Shown piece after piece: positions 17,452 through 26,860 of a stretch of 64,000 bases of DNA. The notes under the pieces are model-generated. The model was given only the letters and a program-made list of their open reading frames with translations, made no database searches and was not told where the DNA came from. Source of the DNA: Weeksella massiliensis (lineage in GTDB: Bacteria; Bacteroidota; Bacteroidia; Flavobacteriales; Weeksellaceae). The DNA is taken from assembly GCA_000751595.1 (NCBI GenBank), contig CCMH01000006.1, positions 156,320 to 220,319 of the forward strand, written 5' to 3'. The position numbers were made by a program, and so were the translations under genes. The first letter of the stretch is position 1. Each line of letters starts with the position of its first letter.

Positions 17452-18006
17452 ATGAATGCAACAGAAACCTACCTCAAGGGTTGTTTCGTTATCGAACCGA
17501 CCGTTTATCAAGATAAAAGAGGATATTTTTTCGAATCGTTTAACGAAAATCATTTAACCGAAATTCTTGGTTTCCGTCCTCATTTTGTGCAAGACAACCA
17601 ATCGCAATCCACTTATGGTGTGGTTCGAGGATTACATCTACAACAAGGTGAATATGCACAAGCAAAACTCGTTCGTGTTCTCGAAGGTAAAGTGTTGGAC
17701 GTGGTGGTCGATGTACGAAAAGATTCTTCCACCTACGGAAAAAGTTTTAGCATAGAGCTTTCTGCCGAAAACAATCGCCAGTTATTTATCCCAAAAGGTT
17801 TCTTGCATGGATTTTCGGTTTTGAGTGAACGGGCGACTTTCTTTTATAAATGCGATCAATTCTATCATAAAGATTCAGAAAATGGCGTATATCCTCTTGA
17901 TTTGGATTTGGCAATCGATTGGCAAATTCCGGCAGAAGAAATGATTCTATCCGAAAAAGATCAGGCCGCGCAACGTTTTCTCGACTTCAAAAATCATCTT
18001 GTATGA
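17452..18006 (+). CDS. rfbC: dTDP-4-dehydrorhamnose 3,5-epimerase
   Basis: A 184-residue cupin epimerase of the dTDP-L-rhamnose pathway. The motif RGLHLQ (Arg59, His62) and the later FIPKGFLHGFSVLSE and FFYKCDQFY match the active site. Length is normal. Its TGA overlaps the rfbD ATG (ATGA). The other pathway genes rfbA and rfbB are not in the window. The ATG is so close to the preceding terminator that its own promoter must overlap that hairpin, or it relies on read-through. Confidence 0.95.
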   Translation: MNATETYLKGCFVIEPTVYQDKRGYFFESFNENHLTEILGFRPHFVQDNQSQSTYGVVRGLHLQQGEYAQAKLVRVLEGKVLDVVVDVRKDSSTYGKSFSIELSAENNRQLFIPKGFLHGFSVLSERATFFYKCDQFYHKDSENGVYPLDLDLAIDWQIPAEEMILSEKDQAAQRFLDFKNHLV

Positions 18007-18857
18007 AAAGAGTTTTAGTCACCGGTGCAAACGGACAATTGGCGCAAGCCATAGAAAGTGTACAAAAATCGGCAAACGATATTCAATTTATTTTCAAGAC
18101 AGCCAGCGAATTAGACATCAGTAATCGCGATATGCTATTGCGTCATTTCGATGATTATTTGTATGATGCTGTTCTCAACACAGCCGCCTATACCGCGGTG
18201 GACTTGGCAGAAAGTGAAAAAGAAAAAGCCTATGCTGTAAATGCCTTAGGTGTAGAAAATCTCGCCATTGGGACTGCAAAACAAAATATTCCTCTCCTCC
18301 ATATTTCGACCGATTATGTCTTTTCCGGTAACGAAAATCGTCCGCAAAAAGAAGAAGATCCTTGCGACCCCCAAAATATTTATGGGAAAACTAAATTGGC
18401 AGGAGAACAATTGGCATTGCAAGCGAATCCCAAAACAATTATTGTGAGAACGGCGTGGTTGTATTCTCGGTTCGGAAATAATTTTGTAAAGACCATGTTG
18501 CGTTTATTCGATCAGAAAAAGGAAATCAACGTCATCAATGACCAAATTGGTTCGCCAACCAATGCGATAGATTTAGCGAAAGCCTTAATTCGGATTATCG
18601 AAAGCAAACAACCTCACTATGGCGTTTTTCATTATTCTAATGAAGGCGAATGTTCTTGGTATGATTTTGCCCAAGCCATTAAAAAAGCAACAAATTCTTC
18701 GATAGAAATTCATCCTATTGCGACCAAAGATTATCCTACTGCAGCCAAAAGACCAGCTTTCAGTTTACTGGATAAATCAAAATTAAAAGAAGTTTATGGT
18801 TTGATGATTCCCGAATGGGAAGATAGTTTACGTACTGAAATCAAAGAAATGTTATAA
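18003..18857 (+). CDS. rfbD: dTDP-4-dehydrorhamnose reductase
   Basis: A 284-residue short-chain reductase starting at the ATG at 18003 (MKRVLVTGANGQLAQAI), which supplies the NADPH-binding loop; the longer frame from 17919 lies inside rfbC. STDYVFSG and the catalytic YGKTKLAGE (Tyr-x-x-x-Lys) are present, with VRTAWLYSRFGNNFVKTML. It performs the last step to dTDP-rhamnose. It is coupled to rfbC and ends at a strong bidirectional hairpin. Confidence 0.95.
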   Translation: MKRVLVTGANGQLAQAIESVQKSANDIQFIFKTASELDISNRDMLLRHFDDYLYDAVLNTAAYTAVDLAESEKEKAYAVNALGVENLAIGTAKQNIPLLHISTDYVFSGNENRPQKEEDPCDPQNIYGKTKLAGEQLALQANPKTIIVRTAWLYSRFGNNFVKTMLRLFDQKKEINVINDQIGSPTNAIDLAKALIRIIESKQPHYGVFHYSNEGECSWYDFAQAIKKATNSSIEIHPIATKDYPTAAKRPAFSLLDKSKLKEVYGLMIPEWEDSLRTEIKEML

Positions 18858-18877
18858 TTTTTCCTACCAATATTGAC

Positions 18878-18907
18878 AAAAAAAGCTCTACAAAATAGAG
18901 CTTTTTT
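18878..18907. terminator. Bidirectional terminator between rfbD and mvaD
   Basis: Stem GCTCTA (18885-18890) with TAGAGC (18896-18901), extended by an A run on the left and T run on the right; 5-base loop. It serves both convergent units. Confidence 0.88.
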
Positions 18908-18932
18908 CGGATTATATTTTCAATAATTTGCC

Positions 18933-20006
18933 TTAAAAATTTACTCGATCGTGGATATAGTTTCCTTTTTCGCAAAATTGTTTCAAGTCATTTTCTATAA
19001 AATCGTGGACTTCATTGGCAATATCATCGGGGTAAAGCAAATGAATATTTGCGCCAGCATCTAAGGTAAAAAACAACGGATTGCCAGTTTCTTTTCGGTA
19101 ATTCCAAATCGACTCAATCGCCCCAACGGTTTGTGGTTTCATCAACATAAAAGCAGGATCAGAAGTCATCATCATCGCATGCAAAGTAAGCGCTTCATGT
19201 TCTACCATTTTACCAAAAGCAAACACATCTCCGCTTTTGAGGATTGGTAAGAGCTTGGCCAAGTTTTCATTGGCTTCCTCGAATCTTTTTTCGGCAAACG
19301 GATGTCCGTCCATTAACTGATGTCCTACCGTAGAAGATACCGATTTTTCGCCTTCATGAATCAACAAAATCGTATCGTGAAAATGCATGAAAACGGGATG
19401 AATTTCTTGGTTAGGAAATTTCACTGCGTAGAGATTAGAACTATTAGGCACAGCCTTATTTTCACCCCAAACGACCAATCCTTTGTAGGTCGAACGACAA
19501 GCACTACCCGAGCCTAAACGCGCCAAGAAAGATGCTTTTCTATGCGCCTGTTCTTCATTGAGCGGATGCCCCAAATGTCTTTCTATTTTTATTAAACAAT
19601 TGGCCAAAGCGCTCATGCCCGACGCCGAAGACGCAATACCAGAACTATGCGGAAAAGAATTGTGGGTATGCACCTCGAATCTGAAATTTCTCAAGAAAGG
19701 AATATAAGCTTCTATGCGTTCGAAAAACTGAATGATTTTTGGTGCGAAATTGGGTTGTAATTCGCCATCTAAAAAAACCTTCAAATCGAAATCATTGCCT
19801 GATTTTGGTTCAAATTTCAGTTCGGTTTCGGTATAACTATTGGTCAACGTATAGCTAATTGATGCATTGGTCGGAATCTGATTTTCCTTTTTACCCCAAT
19901 ATTTTATCAATGCGATATTCGACGGACTTTTAGATTTTACGCTTCCGGCAGACAAAACAAGGTTCGCAGGAAGTTGTGAGATGAATTGCTGTTCCATAGC
20001 TTGCAA
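18933..20006 (-). CDS. mvaD: Diphosphomevalonate decarboxylase
   Basis: A 357-residue GHMP-superfamily enzyme converting mevalonate 5-diphosphate to isopentenyl diphosphate. Motifs: SNIALIKYWGKK (29-40), the ATP loop PHSSGIASSASG (119-130), GSGSACRS (165-172) and the C-terminal TLDAGANIHLLYP with the catalytic Asp. Met4 is an alternative start. It follows the epimerase gene by 2 bases. Together with the kinase at 9049-9963 it shows the mevalonate route. Confidence 0.93.
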   Translation of the reverse strand: MQAMEQQFISQLPANLVLSAGSVKSKSPSNIALIKYWGKKENQIPTNASISYTLTNSYTETELKFEPKSGNDFDLKVFLDGELQPNFAPKIIQFFERIEAYIPFLRNFRFEVHTHNSFPHSSGIASSASGMSALANCLIKIERHLGHPLNEEQAHRKASFLARLGSGSACRSTYKGLVVWGENKAVPNSSNLYAVKFPNQEIHPVFMHFHDTILLIHEGEKSVSSTVGHQLMDGHPFAEKRFEEANENLAKLLPILKSGDVFAFGKMVEHEALTLHAMMMTSDPAFMLMKPQTVGAIESIWNYRKETGNPLFFTLDAGANIHLLYPDDIANEVHDFIENDLKQFCEKGNYIHDRVNF

Positions 20007-20008
20007 AA

Positions 20009-21001
20009 TTACTGTTTTAGTTTTTGATATTGATCGAAATGATGAGCAATTGCTTTTTCTACCGAAATAAAATTATACGAAAGTTTCTCTTTTACTTTAG
20101 TATTATCGTACACACTCATCTGGGTGATTGCTTCTAATGTACCTTTGTCGAGCGAAGGTAATCCTATCAATCGTCCGATTTTAGATAAATAATGAACGGT
20201 GTATAAAAAAGAAGTAGGGATTTTTCTTATTTTTTTATCATAATACGAAGCCACTTGACCCAAAACCGATTGATACGCTACATTTTCGCTATTGAGCAGA
20301 AAACGTTCTTCATATGCTTTTTCTTTTCTCAGTTGCATAATAATTTCTACCACATCGCGAACATCGACAAAACCAGTTCCGCCGGCCGGAGCAAAGCGAT
20401 TACTCCAACCTTTCTGAAAGAGCCGTTCACTTTCTCGTTTTCCGTCTAAACTCCCAATAATTATTGAGGGATTGACGATGATGGTTTTTAATCCTTCTTG
20501 AGAGCCGCGCCAAACTTCCATTTCAGCTTTGAATTTGGTTAACGCATAAGGGCTATGTTTTTTATCGTGATTGAAGTAGGAATCTTCGTCAATTTTTTTA
20601 GTGATAGGATTTCGATCATCCATGGTTGCAATAGAACTTATATAGATAAATTCTTCGACTTGTGCTTCTATCGCTGCATTGACTAAGTTTGTCGTTACTT
20701 CTACATTGCTTTCCCAGAGTTGTTTTTTCTTTTTCGGATCGAAACTTACCATTGCTGCAGCATGAAAAATATTTGTTACACCTTGCAACAATTCTGGCAA
20801 AGAAGGGATATCTAATAAATCGCCCGTTCTCCATTCGATTTTTTGCCAACGATCGCTTGCTTTATTTTGTGTAAAAAAACGTTCGACTATCGAAATATCC
20901 GAATGCTCGCGACGAAAAGCAATAACTTTTTCATATTCACTTGTTAAGCGTAATAATAGGTTGCATCCAACCAAACCGGTTCCTCCCGTAATAAAAATCA
21001 T
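20009..21001 (-). CDS. NAD-dependent epimerase/dehydratase family protein
   Basis: A 330-residue extended short-chain dehydrogenase. I choose the ATG at 21001 (MIFITGGTGLVGCNLL), which puts the GGTGLVG nucleotide loop at residues 6-12; the longer frame to 21034 crosses a promoter box. The catalytic YALTK (Tyr-x-x-x-Lys) is present, and the pattern resembles dihydroflavonol-4-reductase-like enzymes. Substrate unknown. It lies 2 bases upstream of mvaD. Confidence 0.82.
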   Translation of the reverse strand: MIFITGGTGLVGCNLLLRLTSEYEKVIAFRREHSDISIVERFFTQNKASDRWQKIEWRTGDLLDIPSLPELLQGVTNIFHAAAMVSFDPKKKKQLWESNVEVTTNLVNAAIEAQVEEFIYISSIATMDDRNPITKKIDEDSYFNHDKKHSPYALTKFKAEMEVWRGSQEGLKTIIVNPSIIIGSLDGKRESERLFQKGWSNRFAPAGGTGFVDVRDVVEIIMQLRKEKAYEERFLLNSENVAYQSVLGQVASYYDKKIRKIPTSFLYTVHYLSKIGRLIGLPSLDKGTLEAITQMSVYDNTKVKEKLSYNFISVEKAIAHHFDQYQKLKQ

Positions 21002-21005
21002 TGAA

Positions 21006-21013
21006 CAAAAATA
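21006..21013 (-). promoter_or_regulatory. Putative -7 box (TATTTTTG) for the epimerase-mvaD unit
   Basis: The minus strand reads TATTTTTG, only 4 bases before the chosen ATG at 21001. A transcript from here would be almost leaderless, or translation begins further in. Confidence 0.4.
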
Positions 21014-21040
21014 GTGAAATTTTCTTTTTAACATTTTTTT

Positions 21041-21056
21041 ATAATAAATTTATTAT
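21041..21056. repeat. 16-bp perfect palindrome upstream of the SusC gene
   Basis: ATAATAAATTTATTAT is its own reverse complement and lies 29 bases before the SusC ATG, between divergent genes. It could be an operator, or simply AT-rich sequence. Confidence 0.35.
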
Positions 21057-21085
21057 GTTTATATCTGTTAAGATAAAATTAAACC

Positions 21086-24000
21086 ATGAAGAGAAAAATT
21101 GTAAAATTAAGTTTACTCCTATTTCTAGGATTTGGGACGTATGCTTTTGGACAGACACAGGGTCGCGTAGAAGACGACAATGGTCTGCCAGAAGATGATG
21201 TTGAAGTTCGTATTAAAGGTACAAATACCGTATCTTATACTGATGAAAACGGCAACTTTGAGATTGATGCGAAAATAGGCGACACTCTAATCATTAACAA
21301 TCAAGAATTCTTAGTAACCTCTACAACGCTAGGAAATCTTAAATTAAGATCTAGTTCTAATACTATAGATTTAGATGAATTAATAGTTGTTGCCTATGGT
21401 GTAGAAAAGAAAGAAAATGTTGTCGGCTCTAATTCTGTTATTAAACAAGAGCAAATCGAAAACCGAGTAGTATCCAATGTAGCTAAAGTATTAGAAGGTT
21501 CTTCTCCTGGTGTTCAGGTTTCTACGGGATCCGGACAACCTGGAAGTGGTTTAAGTGTTAGAATTAGAGGAAACTCTTCTTATAACTTATCTAACAGCCC
21601 TTTATATGTTGTTGACGGAGCCATTTATACAGGGAGTATCTCTGACCTAAACCCTAATGATATTGAGTCAATAAATATTCTTAAAGATGCCGCATCTACT
21701 TCTCTCTACGGAGCTTCTGCTGCAAACGGAGTGGTAATGATTACAACAAAGAAAGGAAGAAAAGGAAAAGGTTCTTTTAACTTTAGCGCTTATTCTGGTG
21801 TAGTAAGTCGCGGAATTAAAGAGTATGAAAGAATTGGTAGTAAGGAATATTACGTTATGGCTTGGGAAGCAATGCGAAACGGTTATCTTACCACCAATCC
21901 TAACGCATCTTTAGAGCAAGCAAATGCTTATGCATCTGGAGCACTAATTAAAGATAATCTAAAAAATAACATTTATAATGTAGACAATAATCTATTAGTT
22001 GTTGATGGAATTTTTAATCCGAATGCAAGCTTACTCTACAATGACTTCGATTGGAATAAATACCTCAACAAAACAGGACAAGTGAATAGATATGATTTAA
22101 ACTATGGCGCTTCAACTGATAATTCTAACTTTTTTGCTTCTTTTGGATATAATAATGAAGGAGGTTATGTAATTAAATCTGATTTTGAACGGTATACAGC
22201 TCGAGCATCTGCTGACAGTCAAGTAACTGATTGGTTGAAACTTGGAGTAAACCTTAGTGGATCGAAAATTAAAAGTAAATTAGCAGAAGATAGTGAAGGA
22301 TCCTCATACATTAATCCATTTTTCTTTACGCGCTCTATAGGTCCTATTTATTCTCCTTTTTACTATGACAAAACAGGTAATCAAATGTATGATGATGACG
22401 GTAATTTAGTATATGATGGAGTACTTACGCGTGGTCGTGGCTCTGGTGCTCATAGCGGACGTAATGTTATACAAGAAACTCTACTAAATGATGTTTTGTT
22501 CACTGCAGAGTCTATAAACTCTCGATTCTTTACAGAATTAAAATTAGCTAAAGGCTTGACATTTACAAGTAACGCTACCTACGATTATCGAAACCAAAAT
22601 AACAGAAAATACACAAACAAAGTTATTGGAGATGCATCAGGTACTGGAGCTTTATCAAATGAATTATATAAATATACAGGCACTACAATAAATCAAATAC
22701 TTAACTATAACACTTCATTTGATAATCACAATTTCAATATTCTAGTTGGGCACGAATCATATGAATATGGATATGAGTACCAATATCATCGTAAGATAAT
22801 GGAAAAAGTTTCGAACAATTATGAGTTTGCTAACTTTGTTCTAACCACAAGCCAAACAGGGAATAGTAATAAAGTAAGAAAAGAGTCTTGGTTCAGCCGA
22901 TTAAATTATGATTTTAATAGTAAATACTTAGTTTCTTTATCGTTAAGAAATGATAAATCTTCTCGATTTTCAAAGGATAATAACTCAGGTACTTTTTGGT
23001 CTGCAGGTGCAGGATGGAATATCCATAGAGAAGACTTTTTGTCTCATAACTCAAATGTTAGTCAACTAAAACTTCGCTCTTCATATGGACAAGTAGGAAA
23101 TGATGGTGGAAATGGCACCGCTCCTGGGTGGCAAGCTGATCGCAACTTATACTCACTTAGTTATGATAATGCAGAGGAACCTGGAATCTATATTACACAA
23201 CAAGGAAATCCTGATTTAACATGGGAGTCTAACAACCAGTTTGATGTTGCATTAGAATTCGGATTCTTCCAAAATCGTATTTCGGGAATTGTAGAATATT
23301 TTGATAGGAGAACAGAAAATATGATCTTCCGTGTACCAACACCAGGCTCTGCAGGTGTACCTAATAACGGTATATTTAAAAATATTGGTACTATGAAAAA
23401 TAGCGGATGGGAGTTTGGGTTAAACTTAGGATTAATTAAAAATGAAGAATTTGAGTGGAATTTGAGTTTAGCAGCTACCCTATATGACACTGAAATGATA
23501 AAAATGCCAGATGATCAAGAAGAAATAATTAGTAATAGTCAACGATTAGCAAAAGGACATTCTCCATACGATTTTTGGCTACGTCAATGGTATGGTGTAG
23601 ATCCAACAGATGGCGCACCTTTGTATATCCAAGATCCTAAAATAAAAGCCAACGCCGAAACTCGCACAATGGCTGATGGGACAATTGTTACAACAAACCA
23701 TAACAATGCTCTTTACGATTATTCAGGATCTGCGATACCTGATGTTGGTGGATATTTCAGCACAGAATTCAAATACAATGGTTTCTATCTAAATGCACTA
23801 TTCACTTATCAAATTGGAGGAAAAATATATGATTCTAACTATGCCTCGCTAATGGGATCATATGCAGAAGGTAAAGCAATGCATATTGACATGCTAAATG
23901 CTTGGAAAAAACCAGGTGATATTACGAATGTACCTATTGTGAGCTCACAGAATACTTCAGCAGCAGGAGCTGTTTCTAGCAGATGGCTAGTAGATGCGGA

Positions 24001-24220
24001 TTATTTAGCCTTAAAGAACGCACAATTTGGATATACATTTAAGCAAGATGACATCAAAAACTTAGGCATAACTGCACTGAAAGTTTTTGTTAGTGGAGAA
24101 AACTTATTCTCAGCAACTAAAAGGAAAGGTCTAGAACCTGCTCAATCTTTTAACGGACATACTTCTTATCGTTACACACCATCTAGGATTGTAGCATTAG
24201 GACTCAATGTTTCATTCTAA
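21086..24220 (+). CDS. SusC/RagA-family TonB-dependent outer membrane receptor
   Basis: A 1044-residue precursor with a signal peptide (about residues 1-22). A carboxypeptidase-regulatory-like domain follows (QGRVEDDNGLPEDDVEVRIKG... NGNFEID), then a plug with the SusC signature (SPGVQVSTGSGQPGSGLSVRIRG, SPLYVVDGAIY, DIESINILKDAASTSLYG) and a 22-strand barrel ending in SRIVALGLNVSF. It pairs with the SusD lipoprotein 12 bases downstream to import an unknown large ligand with TonB energy. No glycosidase or peptidase lies beside it to show the substrate. Codons ending in A/T and the near absence of TCG differ from the flanking genes. Confidence 0.95.
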   Translation: MKRKIVKLSLLLFLGFGTYAFGQTQGRVEDDNGLPEDDVEVRIKGTNTVSYTDENGNFEIDAKIGDTLIINNQEFLVTSTTLGNLKLRSSSNTIDLDELIVVAYGVEKKENVVGSNSVIKQEQIENRVVSNVAKVLEGSSPGVQVSTGSGQPGSGLSVRIRGNSSYNLSNSPLYVVDGAIYTGSISDLNPNDIESINILKDAASTSLYGASAANGVVMITTKKGRKGKGSFNFSAYSGVVSRGIKEYERIGSKEYYVMAWEAMRNGYLTTNPNASLEQANAYASGALIKDNLKNNIYNVDNNLLVVDGIFNPNASLLYNDFDWNKYLNKTGQVNRYDLNYGASTDNSNFFASFGYNNEGGYVIKSDFERYTARASADSQVTDWLKLGVNLSGSKIKSKLAEDSEGSSYINPFFFTRSIGPIYSPFYYDKTGNQMYDDDGNLVYDGVLTRGRGSGAHSGRNVIQETLLNDVLFTAESINSRFFTELKLAKGLTFTSNATYDYRNQNNRKYTNKVIGDASGTGALSNELYKYTGTTINQILNYNTSFDNHNFNILVGHESYEYGYEYQYHRKIMEKVSNNYEFANFVLTTSQTGNSNKVRKESWFSRLNYDFNSKYLVSLSLRNDKSSRFSKDNNSGTFWSAGAGWNIHREDFLSHNSNVSQLKLRSSYGQVGNDGGNGTAPGWQADRNLYSLSYDNAEEPGIYITQQGNPDLTWESNNQFDVALEFGFFQNRISGIVEYFDRRTENMIFRVPTPGSAGVPNNGIFKNIGTMKNSGWEFGLNLGLIKNEEFEWNLSLAATLYDTEMIKMPDDQEEIISNSQRLAKGHSPYDFWLRQWYGVDPTDGAPLYIQDPKIKANAETRTMADGTIVTTNHNNALYDYSGSAIPDVGGYFSTEFKYNGFYLNALFTYQIGGKIYDSNYASLMGSYAEGKAMHIDMLNAWKKPGDITNVPIVSSQNTSAAGAVSSRWLVDADYLALKNAQFGYTFKQDDIKNLGITALKVFVSGENLFSATKRKGLEPAQSFNGHTSYRYTPSRIVALGLNVSF

Positions 24221-24232
24221 AAAATAAAAATC

Positions 24233-25723
24233 ATGAAAAAAATAAAAATCCTTACTTCAACTTTATTAGGCCTAAGCTTACTATTAAGTAGCTGTTCAGA
24301 TGACTATTTGGATACCGAGCCAACATCGTCTGTTAGTGAACAAGCTGCAATGTCAACAGCAGACAACTTGATAGCTGCTATCAATGGAATGCATAGAAAT
24401 ATGTATAGTAGACAAAATAGTAGTCAAGGCCAAAACGGATACACTGCTCAATTAATCTTTTCTGATGTAATGGGAGATGACCTCATCTTCCCGTCTACAG
24501 CAAATGGATGGTTTGTTTCTGTTATACGCTGGCAACACACTAATAATGAATCTGCTAGCGACATATCCTATCCATGGCTATTTTGGTATTCAATGATTAA
24601 AAACTCTAATAATATTATTACATACGGTGAAAACGCTTCAGGTGATACTAATCTTAAAGAAAGTGCTATTGGACAAGCATATGCTTATAGAGCTCTAAGC
24701 TTATTTCAGTTAGTACAAATATATGGTAAGCGGTATGTCGCAGGAGAAGCAAATGCAAATCTTGGAGTAATAATACGTCTTGATCCAACCGATATCGGAC
24801 CAAAAGCAAGAGCTACTGTTGCAGAAGTGTATGAACAAATTTGGAAAGACTTGGACAAAGCGGAAGAACTTTTAGATGGTAAAGATCAACCAAACATTTC
24901 ACATTTTAGTTTAGGTAATGTTAGAGGACTAAAAGCTCGTGTGGCGCTCGTACAACAAAATTATTCTAAAGCTGCACAATATGCTGAACTAGCAAGAACG
25001 CCATTCAAACTAATGTCTCGCGAAGAATACAAAGAAGGTTTTAATAACTATAATAATCCAGAATGGATGTGGGGAATAAAAATAGTAAGTGATCAAACGG
25101 ATTATTTTGGGAACTTCCACGCATATATGTCGAGAAATTACAATTCTACCCAAATTCGTCAAGCACCAAAAGTAATGAATGTCAATCTATACAATGCATT
25201 TCCGAATTCGGATGTACGCAAAGAATTAGTTGACTCAACTGGGGAACATGCTTCACTAAAATTACCTTCGAACTATTCGAAGTTTCCTTATACATCACAA
25301 AAGTTCTTATCTCAATCTTTTTCAATTTCTTTAGGAGATGTCCCTTTTATGAGAGCTGCAGAAATGTATTTAATCGAAGCTGAAGCTAAATATAAACTAG
25401 GAAACGAAGCTGGTTCTAAACAAATCCTTAAAGAGCTAATACAAGCAAGAGATGATGAATTTAGCGACTTCACCAAAACAGGAGAAGAATACTATCAAGA
25501 AATTTTGCTTAATCGACGTCTAGAACTTTGGGGAGAAGGATTTAGATTTTTCGATCTAAAGCGTTTAGGCTTACCATTAAATAGAAATGATGCAAATCAA
25601 AACGCCACTGTAATTAGTAATCTATACACAATAGAACCACACGACGTACGTTGGCAATGGTTAATCCCTAGGCAAGAAATCAATTCGAATTCCTTGATCG
25701 AACAGAACCCTACACAAGAATAA
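24233..25723 (+). CDS. RagB/SusD-family surface nutrient-binding lipoprotein
   Basis: A 496-residue lipoprotein with a lipobox ending LLLSSC (Cys21), followed by SDDYLDTEPTS, the usual SusD start. TPR-like helices follow (AIGQAYAYRALSLFQLVQIYG; RGLKARVALVQQNYSKAAQYAELA), and the C-terminal SusD motif AAEMYLIEAEAKYKLGN with LNRRLELWGEGFRFFDLKRLG. It caps the SusC barrel at the cell surface. Same AT-rich codon use as its partner, and a strong terminator follows. Confidence 0.95.
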   Translation: MKKIKILTSTLLGLSLLLSSCSDDYLDTEPTSSVSEQAAMSTADNLIAAINGMHRNMYSRQNSSQGQNGYTAQLIFSDVMGDDLIFPSTANGWFVSVIRWQHTNNESASDISYPWLFWYSMIKNSNNIITYGENASGDTNLKESAIGQAYAYRALSLFQLVQIYGKRYVAGEANANLGVIIRLDPTDIGPKARATVAEVYEQIWKDLDKAEELLDGKDQPNISHFSLGNVRGLKARVALVQQNYSKAAQYAELARTPFKLMSREEYKEGFNNYNNPEWMWGIKIVSDQTDYFGNFHAYMSRNYNSTQIRQAPKVMNVNLYNAFPNSDVRKELVDSTGEHASLKLPSNYSKFPYTSQKFLSQSFSISLGDVPFMRAAEMYLIEAEAKYKLGNEAGSKQILKELIQARDDEFSDFTKTGEEYYQEILLNRRLELWGEGFRFFDLKRLGLPLNRNDANQNATVISNLYTIEPHDVRWQWLIPRQEINSNSLIEQNPTQE

Positions 25724-25738
25724 TATTAACATTTTCTT

Positions 25739-25771
25739 AGAGACTGTCTTAATAGACAGTCTCTTTTTTTT
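25739..25771 (+). terminator. Terminator of the susCD pair
   Basis: Eleven-base stem AGAGACTGTCT (25739-25749) with AGACAGTCTCT (25754-25764), loop TAAT, then a T run. Confidence 0.92.
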
Positions 25772-25900
25772 ATATTATAAAACATAATAGTAACTACATC
25801 ATTATAATGAAAATTATCCATACCATTCTTTTCTTTTATTAATCCAAAAAATATATTGAGTTTATATCTAATAAATAAAAGAAATGTTGTCTTTTTTTAA

Positions 25901-25908
25901 TACTTTTG
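25901..25908 (+). promoter_or_regulatory. Putative -7 box (TACTTTTG) for the gtrB pseudogene cassette
   Basis: TACTTTTG matches TAnnTTTG, 23 bases before the broken gtrB ATG, in a 160-base AT-rich gap. A clear -33 TTG at normal spacing is missing. Confidence 0.4.
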
Positions 25909-25931
25909 AAGCATTATGTTAACAATTTTTT

Positions 25932-26857
25932 ATGAAAAAAATTAGCTTAATTACTCCTGTTTTTAATGAAGAACAAGCTTTACCTATCTACCGCGAAGCA
26001 TTGAACTTATTTAAAAAAATCATTAGAGAAATATATAATAGAGTGGGTAATTATTGATGACGGAAGCACAGATGCCACCCCTACAATTATAAGTGATTAT
26101 GCTGATAATTCTGACGATATAACTTCACTTATTTTTTCTCGAAATTTCGGAAAAGAAGCAGCATTGTTTGCAGGCTTAGAAGCCTCTACGGGAGATATTG
26201 TTATCCCGATGGATATCGATTTGCAAGATCCTTTCGACGTAATTTTTGATATGATTAAATGTTACGAAAACGGAGCTGATGTCGTCCTCGCAAAAAGAAC
26301 CAATAGAGATTCTGATAGTAAATTTAAAAGAATGTCTGCTCTTTGGTTTTATAGACTTAATAACAAAATGTCTTCTTTACGTTTAGAAGAAAATGTAGGG
26401 GATTTTCGCTTAATGAATCGACAAGTTGTCGATGAAATCATTCGTTTGCAAGAAAACCAATTGTTTATGAAAGGGTTAGTCTTGGGTAGGATTCCAAACA
26501 GCTATTGTTACATACGAACGCCCAATACGCTCTGGAGGACAAACAAAGTTTAATTTTTTTAAGTTGTGGAATTTAGCCATCGAAGGAATTACCTCTTTCT
26601 CTACGATTCCGCTAAAAGTTTGGCTCTATTTCGGTGGGATAACTTCTTTAACCTCTTTCCTTTTCGGACTGAAAATTATTTTTGAAAAAATATTCTTAGG
26701 CATTTCCGTGTCTGGTTATGCCTCTATAATGGTAACTATTTTATTTTTCGGAGGTGTACAATTAATTGGAATTGGAGTTTTAGGAGAGTACATCGGCAGA
26801 ACTTATTTAGAAACTAAACGCAGACCTAAATATATCATCAGAAAAAAAATCAACTAA
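25932..26857 (+). pseudogene. GtrB-like polyprenyl-phosphate glycosyltransferase, broken by two frameshifts
   Basis: Read across three frames this is one GT2 glycosyltransferase of about 308 residues. Frame one gives MKKISLITPVFNEEQALPIY and stops at 26055-26057. The second frame resumes EWVIIDDGSTDATPTII (the donor-binding DDGS) and runs through DIDLQDP and GDFRLMNR to a stop at 26553. The third gives IVTYERPIRSGGQTKFNFF and two C-terminal helices. Each break is cured by removing one A: from the A7 run at 26013-26019 and the AAA at 26496-26498. Intact members load glucose onto undecaprenyl phosphate for O-antigen modification. It may be a real pseudogene, a phase-variable gene or two sequencing errors. 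Confidence 0.85.
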
Positions 26858-26860
26858 CCA

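Noticed and set aside
17919..18002. Longer N-terminus for rfbD
   Set aside because: It lies inside rfbC; the ATG at 18003 gives the normal start just before the nucleotide-binding loop and an ATGA overlap.
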